Notes under the pieces: generated by a model | The model's input: the letters and a program-made list of their open reading frames with translations, nothing else | What the model was told of the DNA's origin: nothing | The model's database searches: none | Shown: in pieces, positions 9,517 to 21,569 of the stretch | Layout: each line of letters opens with the position of its first letter | Numbering within the stretch: the stretch's first letter is position 1 | Program-made: the position numbers and the translations under genes | Source of the DNA: Aquimarina sp. MAR_2010_214 | GTDB taxonomy: Bacteria; Bacteroidota; Bacteroidia; Flavobacteriales; Flavobacteriaceae | Assembly (NCBI RefSeq): GCF_002846555.1 | Contig: NZ_PJMS01000001.1 | Coordinates: 3,224,001 to 3,288,000, forward strand | DNA: 64,000 nt | Direction: 5' to 3'

Positions 9517-9876
9517 GAGAATAAATAAGTACTTAGTTTTCTTTTGGTTACTACTGTTATAAGCCTGAAATACTTGTTTAGGTATTGCTGGTTACTATTT
9601 CTATATGCCTGCTTTTATAATCGATTTCGAGATTCAGTTTTACACCATCACTTATGTTACGAGCGTTTGATTATGACTCCTAAAAATCAGTAATTACACT
9701 AAATAATCCACTTTTTTCACTGAATTCAGGGGTATATATGTGTTGCTCATATGTATATATTTGCACCCGATGTTAACTCTTTAAACTTTTTAATACCTAT
9801 ATAGATAGTAATACTATAATGGTTTTATAGATTTTAAGTATATAATTGTTTGTATCACCACTTTTAATTATTTTTT
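9517..9876. other. Intergenic region with promoter of the exported-protein block
   Basis: No gene is visible. TATATTTG at 9756-9763 matches the -7 element TAnnTTTG, leaving a 5' leader of about 110 bp before the start at 9877; a -33 box at the right distance is not obvious. Two imperfect direct copies of a GGTTACTA...GCCTG segment lie at about 9546-9567 and 9590-9611; their meaning is unknown. Confidence 0.5.
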
Positions 9877-12800
9877 ATGAAAATAAAAGTACTTCTAATC
9901 TTACTTTGGATAGTCCCTACATTATTATATCCTTTTAGTAATGGTAAAGATTCACTTACGGTTAAAACAGATAAAGGAGAAAAATTAGTAACAGAAAGTA
10001 CAGCGATTCCTAAGTTTGCTACATTTCCAGAACTCGATAAAAAATTCCCATTAAGAAATGTTAAGGACGTCTACTATGCTCCAGAATTTACATTTAGTAA
10101 TATTCAGAAAGAGTATAGTGCTCCTGGAGAATCAGTAGAAAAAGGAAGAAAGGAAGCTAAGGCTGGATTTGAAGAAATAGAGAAAGAAGAAAAATGGGTC
10201 ACATCATTTAGTAACGAAGATATACAAACGTTACCAGTAGGGGTTAAATATATAGTAAACGAAGTGGAGTATCAACTTGGTTTTACTAAAGCTAAGTTTA
10301 ATAAAGAATATACAGAACTCACTGTTTTTGTAAGAGTAATTCTTCCTCAAACAGATGAAAAAGGAGATCCGAAGGAAATTTTTTTTGGAGCTAATGATGT
10401 AAGACTTTCGCATCAAGGTGGGTTAATGGGAGATGCTAAATTAGTATTGCTTGGTGATGTACATATACCTTTTAATGGAGGGAATTGGTTACTATCGCTA
10501 AAAGGAGGGTTTAATTTTAAAACCGGAGGTATACAAAACAAAACCTATGTAACTATTAATTGTGATGGTGTAAAAGAAATGAATCTAGAAGGAGAGGTTC
10601 AAATTTCTCGTAATACATTACTTCCTGTTGATGAAAAAGGAACAATTTTAGAAGCAACCAGAGATTATAAAAGAGCAGATAAAAAAACTATACAAATTCC
10701 TAATCGGGTACGAGGAAGTTTTAAAGCAGTAGCATCTGATTGGAATGACCTTATCGTAGAGATTAACCTTTCCCCATTTGTATTAACAGATTACAAAGAC
10801 AAATTTATATATTCTGTTAATCAAGCAGTTTTTGATTTTAGTGATATAAGAACAGAAGATGTCGTTTTTCCTAAGCATTATTATGAAAAAGGGCTTTTAC
10901 TACCCAGTGAAGAATCATGGCGAGGAGTATTTGTTAAATCATTAGAAATAAAACTCCCAAAAGAATTTAAGACAAAAGAAAATATTCCCACAAAGGAAAG
11001 AGTAAGTTATGAAGCGGCTAATATGATAATTGATAGTTATGGCGTTTCTGGGGAATTTGCTGCCAAAGATGTAATTCCACTAGAATCTGGAAGAACATCT
11101 GATACTAAATCTTGGGCATATTCGGTTGATAAAATAAGTATTTTTCTAGCTTCTAATAAATTAGTAGGAGCAGGTTTCGAAGGCCGTATTTTACTCCCAA
11201 TTTCAGAAGAAGAAGGAACAAAAAAAGATGTACCTAAAGAAGGAGGCACAGAAGAAGATAAAAGGATGGGACTGGGGTATAAAGGTATCATTTCTGAAGA
11301 TGAGTATGGTTTGGCTGTTTCTACAATAGATACTATAAGTTTTGATGTGTTTCAGGCAAAAGCCGAACTATTACCCAATTCATCTGTAGAGCTAATGGTG
11401 GTTGATGGAAATTTTCGCCCCAAGGCAATTTTAAATGGGCGTATGGCCATCTCTGCAAGTCAAAAAGAATCATTGGCTAATGAAGGAAAAAAAACAGGCG
11501 AGGATGCAACTGTTCAGTTTAAAGGAATTGAATTTCAAAATTTGGTGCTTCAGACAACTTCACCCATCATCAAAGTAGATTATTTTGGATATAAGGATGA
11601 AGTAAAATTTAGCAATTTCCCTGTATCTATTGCAGATATTGCTTTTTCTTCAAATGAATATGAAGCAGGAATAGAATTTGACCTTAAAGTAAATCTTATG
11701 GGAAAAGGGTTTGCTGCAGATGCTCGTTTAGGAATTTTCGGAAAATTTGAAGAAAAAGAATATAAACAACGTTGGAAGTATGATAGGCTAGATATATCAG
11801 CAATTGCTATAAAAGCAGATATGGGAGCCATACAAATAGAAGGTTCTTTAGTATTAATGGATAATGATCCAGTGTATGGGGATGGTTTTTCTGCAGAGTT
11901 AACAGGTACTTTTGGAAGTTTTGGACCACTAAGTTGTAAAGCAATTTTTGGAAAAAACGAATTTAGATATTGGTATGTTGATGCTGCTGTTAAAGGATTG
12001 AAAATACAGGCTGGCCCGTTTCAGATAAATGGATTTGCAGGAGGAGCTTTCTATAGAATGAGTAGAAAACCTGATGCCGGACCTGATTTCTCACCTTCGG
12101 GACTTTCGTATATTCCTGATGAAACCACAAGATTAGGAATGAAAGCAGCTGTGTTTGCTGCAATCGGAGATGAAAGTGCAATTGCAGTAAGTGCTGGTTT
12201 TGAAATAGAATTTAATAAGAGTGCAGGCGTAAATAGAATTGGGTTCTATGGAGAAGCTCAATTTATGCAAGCCTTTAGCTTTCCAAATCCAGTAGCACAA
12301 TTGACTAGCAAACTCGGCGGAATGGTAGATAATGAATTGGTTAATGGAGTGATGGATACCGAAATTGGAAGTACACTTATGGACAAGGCGACAGAAGAAT
12401 ACCCAACAGAAATTGTTGGAGAAGTTGCTCTAAGTGCAAAATTTGCAATGGAACTTGACTTTAAAAACAAATCACTTCATGCTACACTTGATGTGTATGC
12501 TAATGCAGGTAGTATCATACAGGGTAGAGCTTCTGGAGGACGTGCAGGATGGGGAGTGGTACATATTTCACCAGGTGAGTGGTATGTGCATATGGGAACA
12601 CCAACAGATAGACTAGGTCTGAAAATGGGTATAGGTCCTCTTTCTATGGAAACAGGAGGATATTTTATGATGGGAGATAAAATACCTGGTAGCCCGCCGC
12701 CGCCGCCCGAAGTAGCTAGGATACTGGGAGTAGAAGCAGATGTTTTAGACTATATGCGAGACGAAAATGCATTAGGAGATGGTAGAGGTTTTGCTTTTGG

Positions 12801-14639
12801 AAGTGACTTTAAATTGGATACAGGAGATTTAAGATTCCTTATTTTTTATGCACGTTTTCAAGCAGGTTTAGGATTTGACATTATGCTCAAGGATTACGGG
12901 GAGGCACGTTGTGTAAATACAGGTGATGAAGTTGGGATTAATGGGTGGTATGCAAACGGACAAGCGTATGCATATATGCAAGGAGAACTCGGGATTCGAA
13001 TCAAATTGTTTTTTATAAAGAAAAAAATCCCAATTATCAAAGGAGGAACAGCATTGTTAATGCAAGCCAAAGGGCCAAATCCATTTTGGATGAGAGGGTA
13101 TGCAGGAGGATATTTTGATTTGTTAGGGGACTGGTAAAAGGAAGTTTCAGATTCAAAATTGAATTTGGAGAACACTGTGAGTTCGAAGATGCATCACCAT
13201 TAGATGGCATAAAAATGATTACAGATGTTACTCCAAAAGATGGAGATGATGATATAGATGTATTTGCAGCTCCACAAGCGACATTTGCAATGAAAGTAAA
13301 TCAACCTATTGTAATCCCAGAAGATGATGGTGATAAAACATATAAAGTAATTCTCGAAAAATTTACAGTTGTTGACGAAACCGAAAAGGAAATTAAAGGG
13401 GTATTAGAATGGGGGTATCTAAACGATAGAGTAACTTTTGTTTCTGATGATATTTTACCTCCGACGACTAAATTAAAAGCAACTGTAGAAGTAAGTTTTC
13501 AGGAAAAAGTTGATGGCGTATTCAAAACGATTTTAGATGAAGGACAAAAGGCAATAGAAATCGAAGAAAGGAATTTTACCACAGGAACAGCGCCGGATCA
13601 TATACCATTACATAATATACAATATTCTTATCCCGTAGTTGATCAGCAACTATTTTATGCTGGTGAACATGGTACAGGATATATACAATTAAAACGTGGG
13701 CAAGATTATCTCTTTGATAATACACAATGGAAAAGTACAGTGAAGTATAGTGATGAAAATGGAAAAATCAACGAATCTGTTTTTAGGTATAACACTTCTG
13801 ATAATAAAGTAAAGTATACATTACCCAAAGTAAGTAAGGACACAAAATACCTAATGGCTATTGTAAGTACTACAAAAGCTTCTGAAAAATCTTCGACCGA
13901 AACTACAACAGAAACCAAAGATTATGGGCAAGATAATACAGTAGAAATTCGTAAGAATAATGCTCAGAATATCATAAAAGAAGGAGAAATAGAAAGACTT
14001 ACTTATGAGTTTAAATCTAGCCAGTATAAAACCTTTGCTGCAAAAGTTAAAAATATAAGTGTAGAAAATAATGAATGGGGTAAAATTACTTCTGATGTGA
14101 TTTTTCTGACTTCTAAAATAAAAAACCACGAAGGGTTTGATATTGCAGAGCTGGTAGGGAGTAAATATACAGAGAATAAACCCCTGGTAGCTATAGAATC
14201 TACAATGAAAGATAAGTATCTGAATAAAGATATAACTCCTGTGATATACCAATCTTATGGGATACATAAAAAATATACGATTAGTAGAGATCCTTCTATT
14301 TTAGGATTTATACCCAAAAAAGCTTTGCCAGTAAATTCAAGATATCTTACTAGTCTGGAACGTGAAGTGAATTTAGATTGGAGAGCCGTTAATTTTCCGT
14401 ATCGATACAATCTGCCTGAAGCTTACAAAATTGATTATATCGATATAAGAAATAAAGTTTCGAATGACTATGTAAATGGGGCGATTCCTGCTAATGATCC
14501 AGTATTACAAATATTGAGCAATGAATATCTATTTATTAGACATGGAAATTATAATGTGAAACTTACTTATATGCTACCAGGAGGGATTACAGGAAGTAAT
14601 ACTATATATAAATATAAGAACCCAATAAAAATACGCTAA
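9877..14639 (+). pseudogene. Large exported beta-rich protein, split by a one-base frameshift
   Basis: Two adjacent frames, 9877-13137 and 13215-14639, read as one protein of about 1587 aa. The first frame ends ...GGYFDLLGDW-stop, but the other frame is open upstream of 13215 and continues sensibly from the same place as GGLVKGSFRFKIEFGEHCEFE. Restoring one G to the GGGG run at 13126-13129 joins them. The N-terminus has a signal peptide (residues 1-20). The body is Gly- and beta-rich, has no domain I recognise, and includes a PPPP loop near residue 945. It is the first gene of a co-directional block; the next gene overlaps its stop codon. The break may be a sequencing error in a homopolymer, a real mutation, or programmed slippage. 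Function is unknown. Confidence 0.7.
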
Positions 14640-16717
14640 TGAAAAGATTTTTATACATAGTGCTATTGTTGGGAATAACCGTTTTTGGGTATGGTCAAGC
14701 TGGTGAAAATACTTCTGCAAATGAAGTTCAGATCATTGCTAGATATCAAAAAGGCAAAGTTTTATTACGTTGGGCTCCAATTACTTCAAGTATATGGTTG
14801 AAAGGGAATACCTATGGATATCTTTTAGAGAGATTTACAATCAAAAAACAAGGCAAACTCTTAACACCACCTTATGAAAGAGTTATTTTACAAGATTCTA
14901 TTCGCCCCAAACCTATAGAAGAATGGGAAGATATCGTTCAAAAAAACGATTATGCGGCAATTATTGCTCAAGGCTTGTATGGTGAAAGCTTTCAGGTTGA
15001 AGAGATACAAGATGGAATAGCTCAAATCATTAATAAGTCAGCAGAAATAGAACAGCGGTATTCATTTTCATTATACGCAGCAGACATGAATTTTGAAGGA
15101 GCTCAAATGGGGGCTTTAGGATATGTTGATGAAACAACAACCCCAGGAGAAGAATATTTATATCGTATAAAAAGCAGAGTTCCTCAAACAAAAAATATAA
15201 AAGAAATATCAAGTTCGGTTATTGTTAGTACAGTACACTCAGAACCTTTACCTTCTCCTATTGATCTTATCGCTGTTCCTGACGATAAAAGTATTTTATT
15301 AACCTGGGAGTATGAGATGTTTAAAAGAGTATTTACATCTTATTTTGTTGAGCGATCAGAGAATGGTTCGGATTTTAAAAGATTAGGAGATACCCCTCTG
15401 GTAAATCTTAATGATAAGCCAGAACATCCTGCAAAACGAATGTATTATGTAGATACGATATCGCAAAACAATAAAACGTATCACTATAGGGTAATTGGGG
15501 TTTCTCCATTCGGAGAAGAAAGTCCAGCCTCTGAGGTCGCTTCTGCTCAAGGAGTCAAAAAACTGGTCGAAGTTCCGCATATCTCAAGGCATGAATTTGA
15601 TTCCTTTGGAAACGTGGTTATCAAGTGGGATTTTTTGAAAGAAGCAGAACAAGAGATTACCAGTTTCGAATTGAATTGGGCAGCTCAAGAAGCAGGACCT
15701 TATAAAACAGTAGAGTCCAATATAAATCCTGATACCCGTAAAACAGTATATAAAAATCCAGAACCTTCAAACTATTTCAGGATTATAGCACATGGTAAAA
15801 ACAACCAGAAAACAACATCACTAAGTGCATTTGTACAGACTATAGATAGTATTCCGCCATCAGCACCTGTTGGATTAGTTGGCGTGGTTGATAGCCTGGG
15901 AGTGGTGCAATTAAAATGGCAAGCGAATATAGAAAAAGACATGTTAGGGTACCGAATATTTAGAGGGAACCTAAAAAACGAAGAAGTTACACAACTTACG
16001 ATTTCACCTATAGAAAGCACCTCATTTCAGGATACGGTTCAAGTAAAATCACTAAACAAAAAAGTATACTATCAGGTAGTTGCAGTGGATCAGCGTTTTA
16101 ATATGTCTGAGTACTCAGAAAAATTAGCATTAAAAAAGCCAGATGTTATTCCTCCATCATCTCCAATATTTTCAGAATACAAAGTAGCCGATAGAGGAGT
16201 ATTCCTAAAATGGATTAATAGTTCTAGTGAGGATGTTATCCAGCATCAATTATATCGCCAAAATACTAAAGAGGCCGATAAAGGTTGGCAATTACTGTTT
16301 GAGACAGATACGATACATTCCTACATAGACAAAGATCTAGAATCAAATCAAAAATATCGCTATGCTATTTTTGCAAAAGATGATAGTGGTCTATTATCAG
16401 AACCTTCTGTTCCTGTTACGGTTTCAGTTCAAAACGTAAATCTGGATAAAGTAATTAAAGGATTTTCGGGAACGGTAGATAGAGTAAGCAAGAAAATTAA
16501 CTTATCGTGGCGTGTAACAGCTAAAGAGGTACAAGAAGTATTGATTTATAAATCAAAAGAGAATGAGACACCGGTATTATGGAAACAAATACCCTCGTCA
16601 AAAACGAGTTTGGTAGATACCAAAGTTTCTCCCAATAATATTTATGTATACCATATAAAGCCTTACCTCAAAATAGGAGGATATGCTAACATGGAAACGA
16701 TTAAAATAAAATATTAA
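14639..16717 (+). CDS. Exported fibronectin type III repeat protein
   Basis: A 692-aa secreted protein with an N-terminal signal peptide (MKRFLYIVLLLGITVFGYGQ). Several Fn3-like beta-sandwich modules can be followed by their Trp/Tyr pattern: around residues 205-300 (ILLTWEYEM...YHYRVIGVSPFGEESPASE), 405-500 (QLKWQANIEKDMLGYRIFRG), 505-600 (FLKWINSSSEDVIQHQLYR) and 605-690. Fn3 modules act as spacers or protein-binding surfaces outside the cell. The start codon overlaps the stop of the preceding gene (TAATG), which implies translational coupling, and the next gene begins 3 bp after the stop. Confidence 0.85.
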   Translation: MKRFLYIVLLLGITVFGYGQAGENTSANEVQIIARYQKGKVLLRWAPITSSIWLKGNTYGYLLERFTIKKQGKLLTPPYERVILQDSIRPKPIEEWEDIVQKNDYAAIIAQGLYGESFQVEEIQDGIAQIINKSAEIEQRYSFSLYAADMNFEGAQMGALGYVDETTTPGEEYLYRIKSRVPQTKNIKEISSSVIVSTVHSEPLPSPIDLIAVPDDKSILLTWEYEMFKRVFTSYFVERSENGSDFKRLGDTPLVNLNDKPEHPAKRMYYVDTISQNNKTYHYRVIGVSPFGEESPASEVASAQGVKKLVEVPHISRHEFDSFGNVVIKWDFLKEAEQEITSFELNWAAQEAGPYKTVESNINPDTRKTVYKNPEPSNYFRIIAHGKNNQKTTSLSAFVQTIDSIPPSAPVGLVGVVDSLGVVQLKWQANIEKDMLGYRIFRGNLKNEEVTQLTISPIESTSFQDTVQVKSLNKKVYYQVVAVDQRFNMSEYSEKLALKKPDVIPPSSPIFSEYKVADRGVFLKWINSSSEDVIQHQLYRQNTKEADKGWQLLFETDTIHSYIDKDLESNQKYRYAIFAKDDSGLLSEPSVPVTVSVQNVNLDKVIKGFSGTVDRVSKKINLSWRVTAKEVQEVLIYKSKENETPVLWKQIPSSKTSLVDTKVSPNNIYVYHIKPYLKIGGYANMETIKIKY

Positions 16718-16720
16718 AAG

Positions 16721-19700
16721 ATGAAAAAGCTACTTTATTTACTTTTTACAACTTTTTTCTTACTACAGGGAATCTCTGGAGTTGCTCAAGAGTATGAGTT
16801 AATAATCTCGGGGTATGTTGGAGATGCAGGAAGAAATTGTGGAAGCGGAGCAGGGTTATTATATATTGAAGCCACTTTTGAAAATGGAACTAAAGAGAAA
16901 ATTTTTGATCCACCAGGTAAATTTGAATTTAGCAAAATTGAAGATCATATGAATCCATATTATTTTAATGAATCTAGAAAGATCGTTAATTTAAAGTTTG
17001 AAACAAGATGGAAGTATAGAAATGGATGGGGAAAATGTAAATCTAGAGATAGAGATGGAGATATAAATGTTACAGGCTGTTATTCTAGAAACTATAATTT
17101 TAACGAATTTTCACCAAAGCCATCTGCAGTGGCTGGAAATGCTATAATAAATATAAGGCCCATTATTACTTTAGATACCCCTACGGTTTCTGATATAATT
17201 GGTTATGAAAATGAATTTACGGTAACTGCAACGGCTGGATTTGATAAAGGGATATACAAATGGCAGTATCAGGTAACAGATGGCACACCTAATGCTGGTT
17301 CATGGCAAAATGTTGATCCAAGTTTAATTCCGAGCCCGAATAATGCTCCTCATGAATTAAAATTAACTCCAGAAGATTTTTTACCAACATCGGTAATTGG
17401 AAAGACAATTTATTTTAGAATTTTACCCTGTTTAAATAAACCATCAGAGAATGTGGTGAGTTATAGAATACATAGATCTGCACCTCGTATTATCGCTCCG
17501 GGAGTCACAACACCAGTAAGCTGTTATGATAGTACAGATGGTACGTTGGAGCTAACATTTGACAGATCATTAGAAAAACCTACACCTCCTGGGAATACTG
17601 GGGATAATCTATCAATATCGATAGCAGATCTTTCTAAACCAGACGTAAAACCAGATGGAACAATTGTGTATGATGTTGTAAAAACATATAATAATATTGA
17701 TATCGATAAATTTAATACTGCAGGAAATAAGATTCTTTTAGATGGATTACCACCCAGTAATGTAGAAGGGTTTCGAGTAGATTTAGTAGGAGGATATATA
17801 GTAGGAGGAGTTGGGACCGTTTACTATACTGGAGATGCAAGCCATACCACTGTATTTCAAATTGGTAGACCTGATCTGGTTGCATTTGTTGGAGAACCAA
17901 AGGACAACAAAGTAGATGTATGGTGTCATGATGGTAGTGATGGAGAAATAAATTTACAAGTTAGTGGAGGTGTTAAAGGATACCAGTATTTGATTAGAAA
18001 ACAAAGTGAAGCTTGGGGAATCAATTGGATTTCATTTTCTAATGAGTTTACACATACTATTACTGGTCTAAAAGCAGATACGTATGAAATCAAAATACGT
18101 GATGCCAATGAGTGTATTGCCAAAATGAAAATAGATCTTGGGGGTGGAAAGTTTGGATTAGGAGCTGAGATTGTAAAAGAAGTAGTAATTGATGAGCCCG
18201 ATAAGGCTGTTGATTTTAGTTTTTATGATATCAACGAACCAAGAGCCAACGGTTTTGAAGACGGAAGAATAGGTGCTATAATTACAGGAGGAACTCCTTT
18301 ACCTAGAGGGACATATAAGTATCAATGGGAAGACGAAGCAGGTAATATAATAACCACTACAACAGAAATGGTATTACCTTCTGATCAGGGGTATCAAGTA
18401 ATATTACATTCTGTAGGTAAAGGAAAATATACATTAAGTGTTTGGGATGCAAATTATGATAACGCGACTAATAAAGAAAGCTGTACCTATACAGAAGGAG
18501 ATTATAATCTGGGAGAGCCGGATAAACTAGAGGTAACCATAGAAATTTATAATTCTATTTCGTGTAATATCGAAAATGAATATAGTGATGAAATTGATTT
18601 TAACGCTCCTCTGGGAATTCCAGATCAATTTCAGGATGGAGCACTAGTAGTGCATGCAAAAGGAGGTATCCCTTTTGATAACACAATAGCAAGTGCAGGA
18701 GAATGCAGAGCCAATTTTATGCCGTATTGTTATCGTTGGAAAAAAATGGTAAGTGGTGCTTGGATTGATATTGCTGTAAATGATAGTATTATAGAGAATC
18801 AAAGTGTGGGGACTTATGCACTAAATATAGAAGATAAAAACGGTATTGTTTTGGGAACATATGTTCCGATAAGTACTCCAACAGGAAGAGAATATGTTTT
18901 GGATACAGCAATCGACAGCACAAAATATTTACCACAACCTGATAAACTTGGGATTTCTTTTACCAATACGGTTGTTACTTGTGCTAATGGAGACGACGCA
19001 GAAGCAACGACTTTTGTTGTTGGAGGAACACCACCTTATACATATGAATGGAGTACTGGAGAAACTACTCCAACAATCAAGAATCTTATTGCAGGAACAT
19101 ATTTGATTTTTGTTACAGACGCTAAAGGTTGTCAAATAGAAGGAAGTGTAAAAATCGAACAACCCGGTGGACTTGAAATAACCCCTGTGTCAGTAACATC
19201 TCCAACATGTTTTGAAGGGAATGATGGACAAATTGAAGTTGAGATTAAAGGAGGAAACCCTCCATATAACTATACCTGGAGTACAGGTAGTACTTCTACA
19301 CTTATTGATGGATTATCTGCAGGAACGTATAGAATAGAGGTAACCGATAATAAAGGATGTAAGGCATTTTATGAAGAAAAACTAATAGACCCTGATCCTA
19401 TTATAGTGAATTTGGAAGAGAGAAGAGCTCTTTGTAGTGATCAATCATTACTGCTTGATATTGCTATTAATGATCCGGGAGCTACTTATTCCTGGTCAAG
19501 TGAAAATGGATTTACAAGCTCAGAAAGTAATGTAGAGATTACTCAAAAAGGAAGATATGTCGCTACAATTACCAGTAGTTTGGGGTGTGTAGGTGTTGGT
19601 GATATAGAAGTTGAGGTTTTTGATACTCCAATAGATTCTGACTTTTTGATTACTACGCAGGCTTATACCGGTGAAGAAGTAATATTGGTTAACGTAAGTG

Positions 19701-20164
19701 AACCTATGGGAGAAACAGTAGAATGGACGATGCCTGAGGGAGTAGAAGTTGTTTCACAAACTGAAGAGAAATTGATACTTAAGTTTGAGAATGAGGGACC
19801 GTATGATATTAATTTGAGATCATATCAAGGAGATTGTTACGAAGATTATAATAAGACTATTTTGGTTCAGCCAGCAATAGAGAGCCCAGAAGTATTTGCT
19901 TCCCAAGGAGAATTCATAGAAGAGTTTATTGTGTATCCTAATCCAAATAATGGTTCTTTTACAACAAAAATTACTTTGGCAGAAGAGTCCAATATCACCA
20001 TAAAAATAGTAAACCTAATGTCTGGTGCTACAATGCATGAACGTAAAGAAAAAAACAATCTGGATTTTGCATTAAACTATAATCTTACATTACCCACAGG
20101 AGTATATTTAATGTTACTAGAAACTCCAAAAGGTTCAGAAACCCGAAAACTAGTGTTTGAGTAA
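16721..20164 (+). CDS. SprB-repeat protein with T9SS type A sorting domain
   Basis: An 1147-aa extracellular protein with a signal peptide (residues 1-22, ending GISGVAQ). The N-terminal 700 residues contain Ig-like beta modules. Two clear SprB-type repeats follow at about residues 745-890; each has the pattern TCANGDDAEATTFVVGGTPPY then EWSTGETTPTI-NL-AGTY-V-D-GC. The C-terminal ~75 residues (VYPNPNNGSFTTKI ... GVYLMLLE... KLVFE) form a type A sorting domain recognised by the type IX secretion system, so the protein should be displayed on or released from the cell surface. The same T9SS route probably serves its operon partners. Confidence 0.9.
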   Translation: MKKLLYLLFTTFFLLQGISGVAQEYELIISGYVGDAGRNCGSGAGLLYIEATFENGTKEKIFDPPGKFEFSKIEDHMNPYYFNESRKIVNLKFETRWKYRNGWGKCKSRDRDGDINVTGCYSRNYNFNEFSPKPSAVAGNAIINIRPIITLDTPTVSDIIGYENEFTVTATAGFDKGIYKWQYQVTDGTPNAGSWQNVDPSLIPSPNNAPHELKLTPEDFLPTSVIGKTIYFRILPCLNKPSENVVSYRIHRSAPRIIAPGVTTPVSCYDSTDGTLELTFDRSLEKPTPPGNTGDNLSISIADLSKPDVKPDGTIVYDVVKTYNNIDIDKFNTAGNKILLDGLPPSNVEGFRVDLVGGYIVGGVGTVYYTGDASHTTVFQIGRPDLVAFVGEPKDNKVDVWCHDGSDGEINLQVSGGVKGYQYLIRKQSEAWGINWISFSNEFTHTITGLKADTYEIKIRDANECIAKMKIDLGGGKFGLGAEIVKEVVIDEPDKAVDFSFYDINEPRANGFEDGRIGAIITGGTPLPRGTYKYQWEDEAGNIITTTTEMVLPSDQGYQVILHSVGKGKYTLSVWDANYDNATNKESCTYTEGDYNLGEPDKLEVTIEIYNSISCNIENEYSDEIDFNAPLGIPDQFQDGALVVHAKGGIPFDNTIASAGECRANFMPYCYRWKKMVSGAWIDIAVNDSIIENQSVGTYALNIEDKNGIVLGTYVPISTPTGREYVLDTAIDSTKYLPQPDKLGISFTNTVVTCANGDDAEATTFVVGGTPPYTYEWSTGETTPTIKNLIAGTYLIFVTDAKGCQIEGSVKIEQPGGLEITPVSVTSPTCFEGNDGQIEVEIKGGNPPYNYTWSTGSTSTLIDGLSAGTYRIEVTDNKGCKAFYEEKLIDPDPIIVNLEERRALCSDQSLLLDIAINDPGATYSWSSENGFTSSESNVEITQKGRYVATITSSLGCVGVGDIEVEVFDTPIDSDFLITTQAYTGEEVILVNVSEPMGETVEWTMPEGVEVVSQTEEKLILKFENEGPYDINLRSYQGDCYEDYNKTILVQPAIESPEVFASQGEFIEEFIVYPNPNNGSFTTKITLAEESNITIKIVNLMSGATMHERKEKNNLDFALNYNLTLPTGVYLMLLETPKGSETRKLVFE

Positions 20165-20206
20165 ATCTTTTTTGTGACGAAGAGTTCTTAGAAGTGCTTT
20201 TATGAT

Positions 20207-21550
20207 ATGAATAAAATAATATACATACTATCTATATTTTGTCTTTTTGGTTGTGCCAAAGAAGAGGCAATACCTGTTATTACTGATTTTGAATTTGAGG
20301 TTTTTAATGATGATTTTTCAATACCAGTACAGGTTGTTTTTTTTAATAGAACAAAAGGAGGAGAAGATTATGAATGGACTTTTGAAGGAGGAGTGCCTTC
20401 TAGATCTGTAAATCGTAACCCGGGAGTTATACAGTATGATGCAAAGGGAGTGTATTCTATTGAACTTACAGCAACTAATCAGGATGGATCCCAAGACACA
20501 AAAGTTTTAGAAATTAAAATTGATGACCCTGTAATTGTAGATTTTGAAATGACAAATCAGGTAGATACTTTTTCTCCGGCCAAGTACACCTTTCAAAATA
20601 AATCATCAGGAGCTGATAGTTTTTCCTGGACTTTTGAAGGAGGAATTCCTGCAAATTCTACCAAACGTGATCCAGGAGAGGTAGTATTTACAGAGCCCGG
20701 AAACCATGTAATTAGATTAGAGATAGGTAATGGACGAGAAACATATGATTTACAAAAAAGTATTACTGTTGCTCCATTTTTGATATCAGACTTCGAGTAT
20801 CAAATAACTTTTGCAGATGATGACTTTCAAATTCCGGCTCGTGTACAATTTCAAAATAATTCAATTAGTGCTACCTCATATCAATGGACTTTTGGTGGAG
20901 CTGCAACTTCTTCTTCCATAGAAGAAAATCCAGAGATAATATTTACTCAAGAAGGAATTCAAACAATTAGACTAACAGCTTCTAACGGAAAAGAGACAAA
21001 GACCATAACCAAGCAAATTGAATTTTTTAAAAACACAAATCTTAGAGAATTAAATGATATAAAGTTTGGGATTAATACAGCTCATGCGGGAAATACAAGA
21101 GGTAGTTTTTATAATATAGCAGAACGCAAGCTATATACAGCTAATGAAATTACACCAGATATTGGACCACTTGTAGATCTTGTGTTTTTTGGTTTGAGTA
21201 GTACATTTAACCGCAATCGGTTTGTGAGTCCTGATCAATTATCAGGAACTACTTTTGATGAACTACAAAACCCTAAAAACACAATTTTTATTAATTCTCA
21301 GGAATTATGCAATTGTTCTGCTTCATTAACACCAGCACAGTTTGATACTATGCAGGATGATTCGTTGCTAAAGAATTTGGTGATCACAGAAACTCCTGGA
21401 GGGTTGCAGGATTTTAATAATACAATGGTGCCAAGAATTGTTCTTTTTCAGACTAAAGAAGGAAAAAAAGGAGCTATTAAGATTAAGAGTTTTGTTGACG
21501 ATGGACAAAATTCTTATATCCTGGTGGATATAAAAGTTCAAAAAGAGTAA
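20207..21550 (+). CDS. Lipoprotein with three PKD-like domains
   Basis: A 447-aa lipoprotein whose lipobox is LFGC (Cys at residue 16). Three PKD-type beta-sandwich repeats can be aligned by eye: residues ~25-105 (YEWTFEGGVPS), ~108-185 (FSWTFEGGIPA) and ~190-270 (YQWTFGGAATS), each followed by a G-x-x-x-I-x-L-T-A-x-N strand. The remaining ~175 residues form a distinct C-terminal domain with NCSASLTPAQFDTMQDD and no recognised motif. The gene sits 42 bp after the SprB protein and 19 bp before the TANFOR protein. It probably anchors or binds a partner at the outer membrane; that is inference. Confidence 0.85.
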   Translation: MNKIIYILSIFCLFGCAKEEAIPVITDFEFEVFNDDFSIPVQVVFFNRTKGGEDYEWTFEGGVPSRSVNRNPGVIQYDAKGVYSIELTATNQDGSQDTKVLEIKIDDPVIVDFEMTNQVDTFSPAKYTFQNKSSGADSFSWTFEGGIPANSTKRDPGEVVFTEPGNHVIRLEIGNGRETYDLQKSITVAPFLISDFEYQITFADDDFQIPARVQFQNNSISATSYQWTFGGAATSSSIEENPEIIFTQEGIQTIRLTASNGKETKTITKQIEFFKNTNLRELNDIKFGINTAHAGNTRGSFYNIAERKLYTANEITPDIGPLVDLVFFGLSSTFNRNRFVSPDQLSGTTFDELQNPKNTIFINSQELCNCSASLTPAQFDTMQDDSLLKNLVITETPGGLQDFNNTMVPRIVLFQTKEGKKGAIKIKSFVDDGQNSYILVDIKVQKE

Positions 21551-21569
21551 TTGATTTATAGGTTTACGT

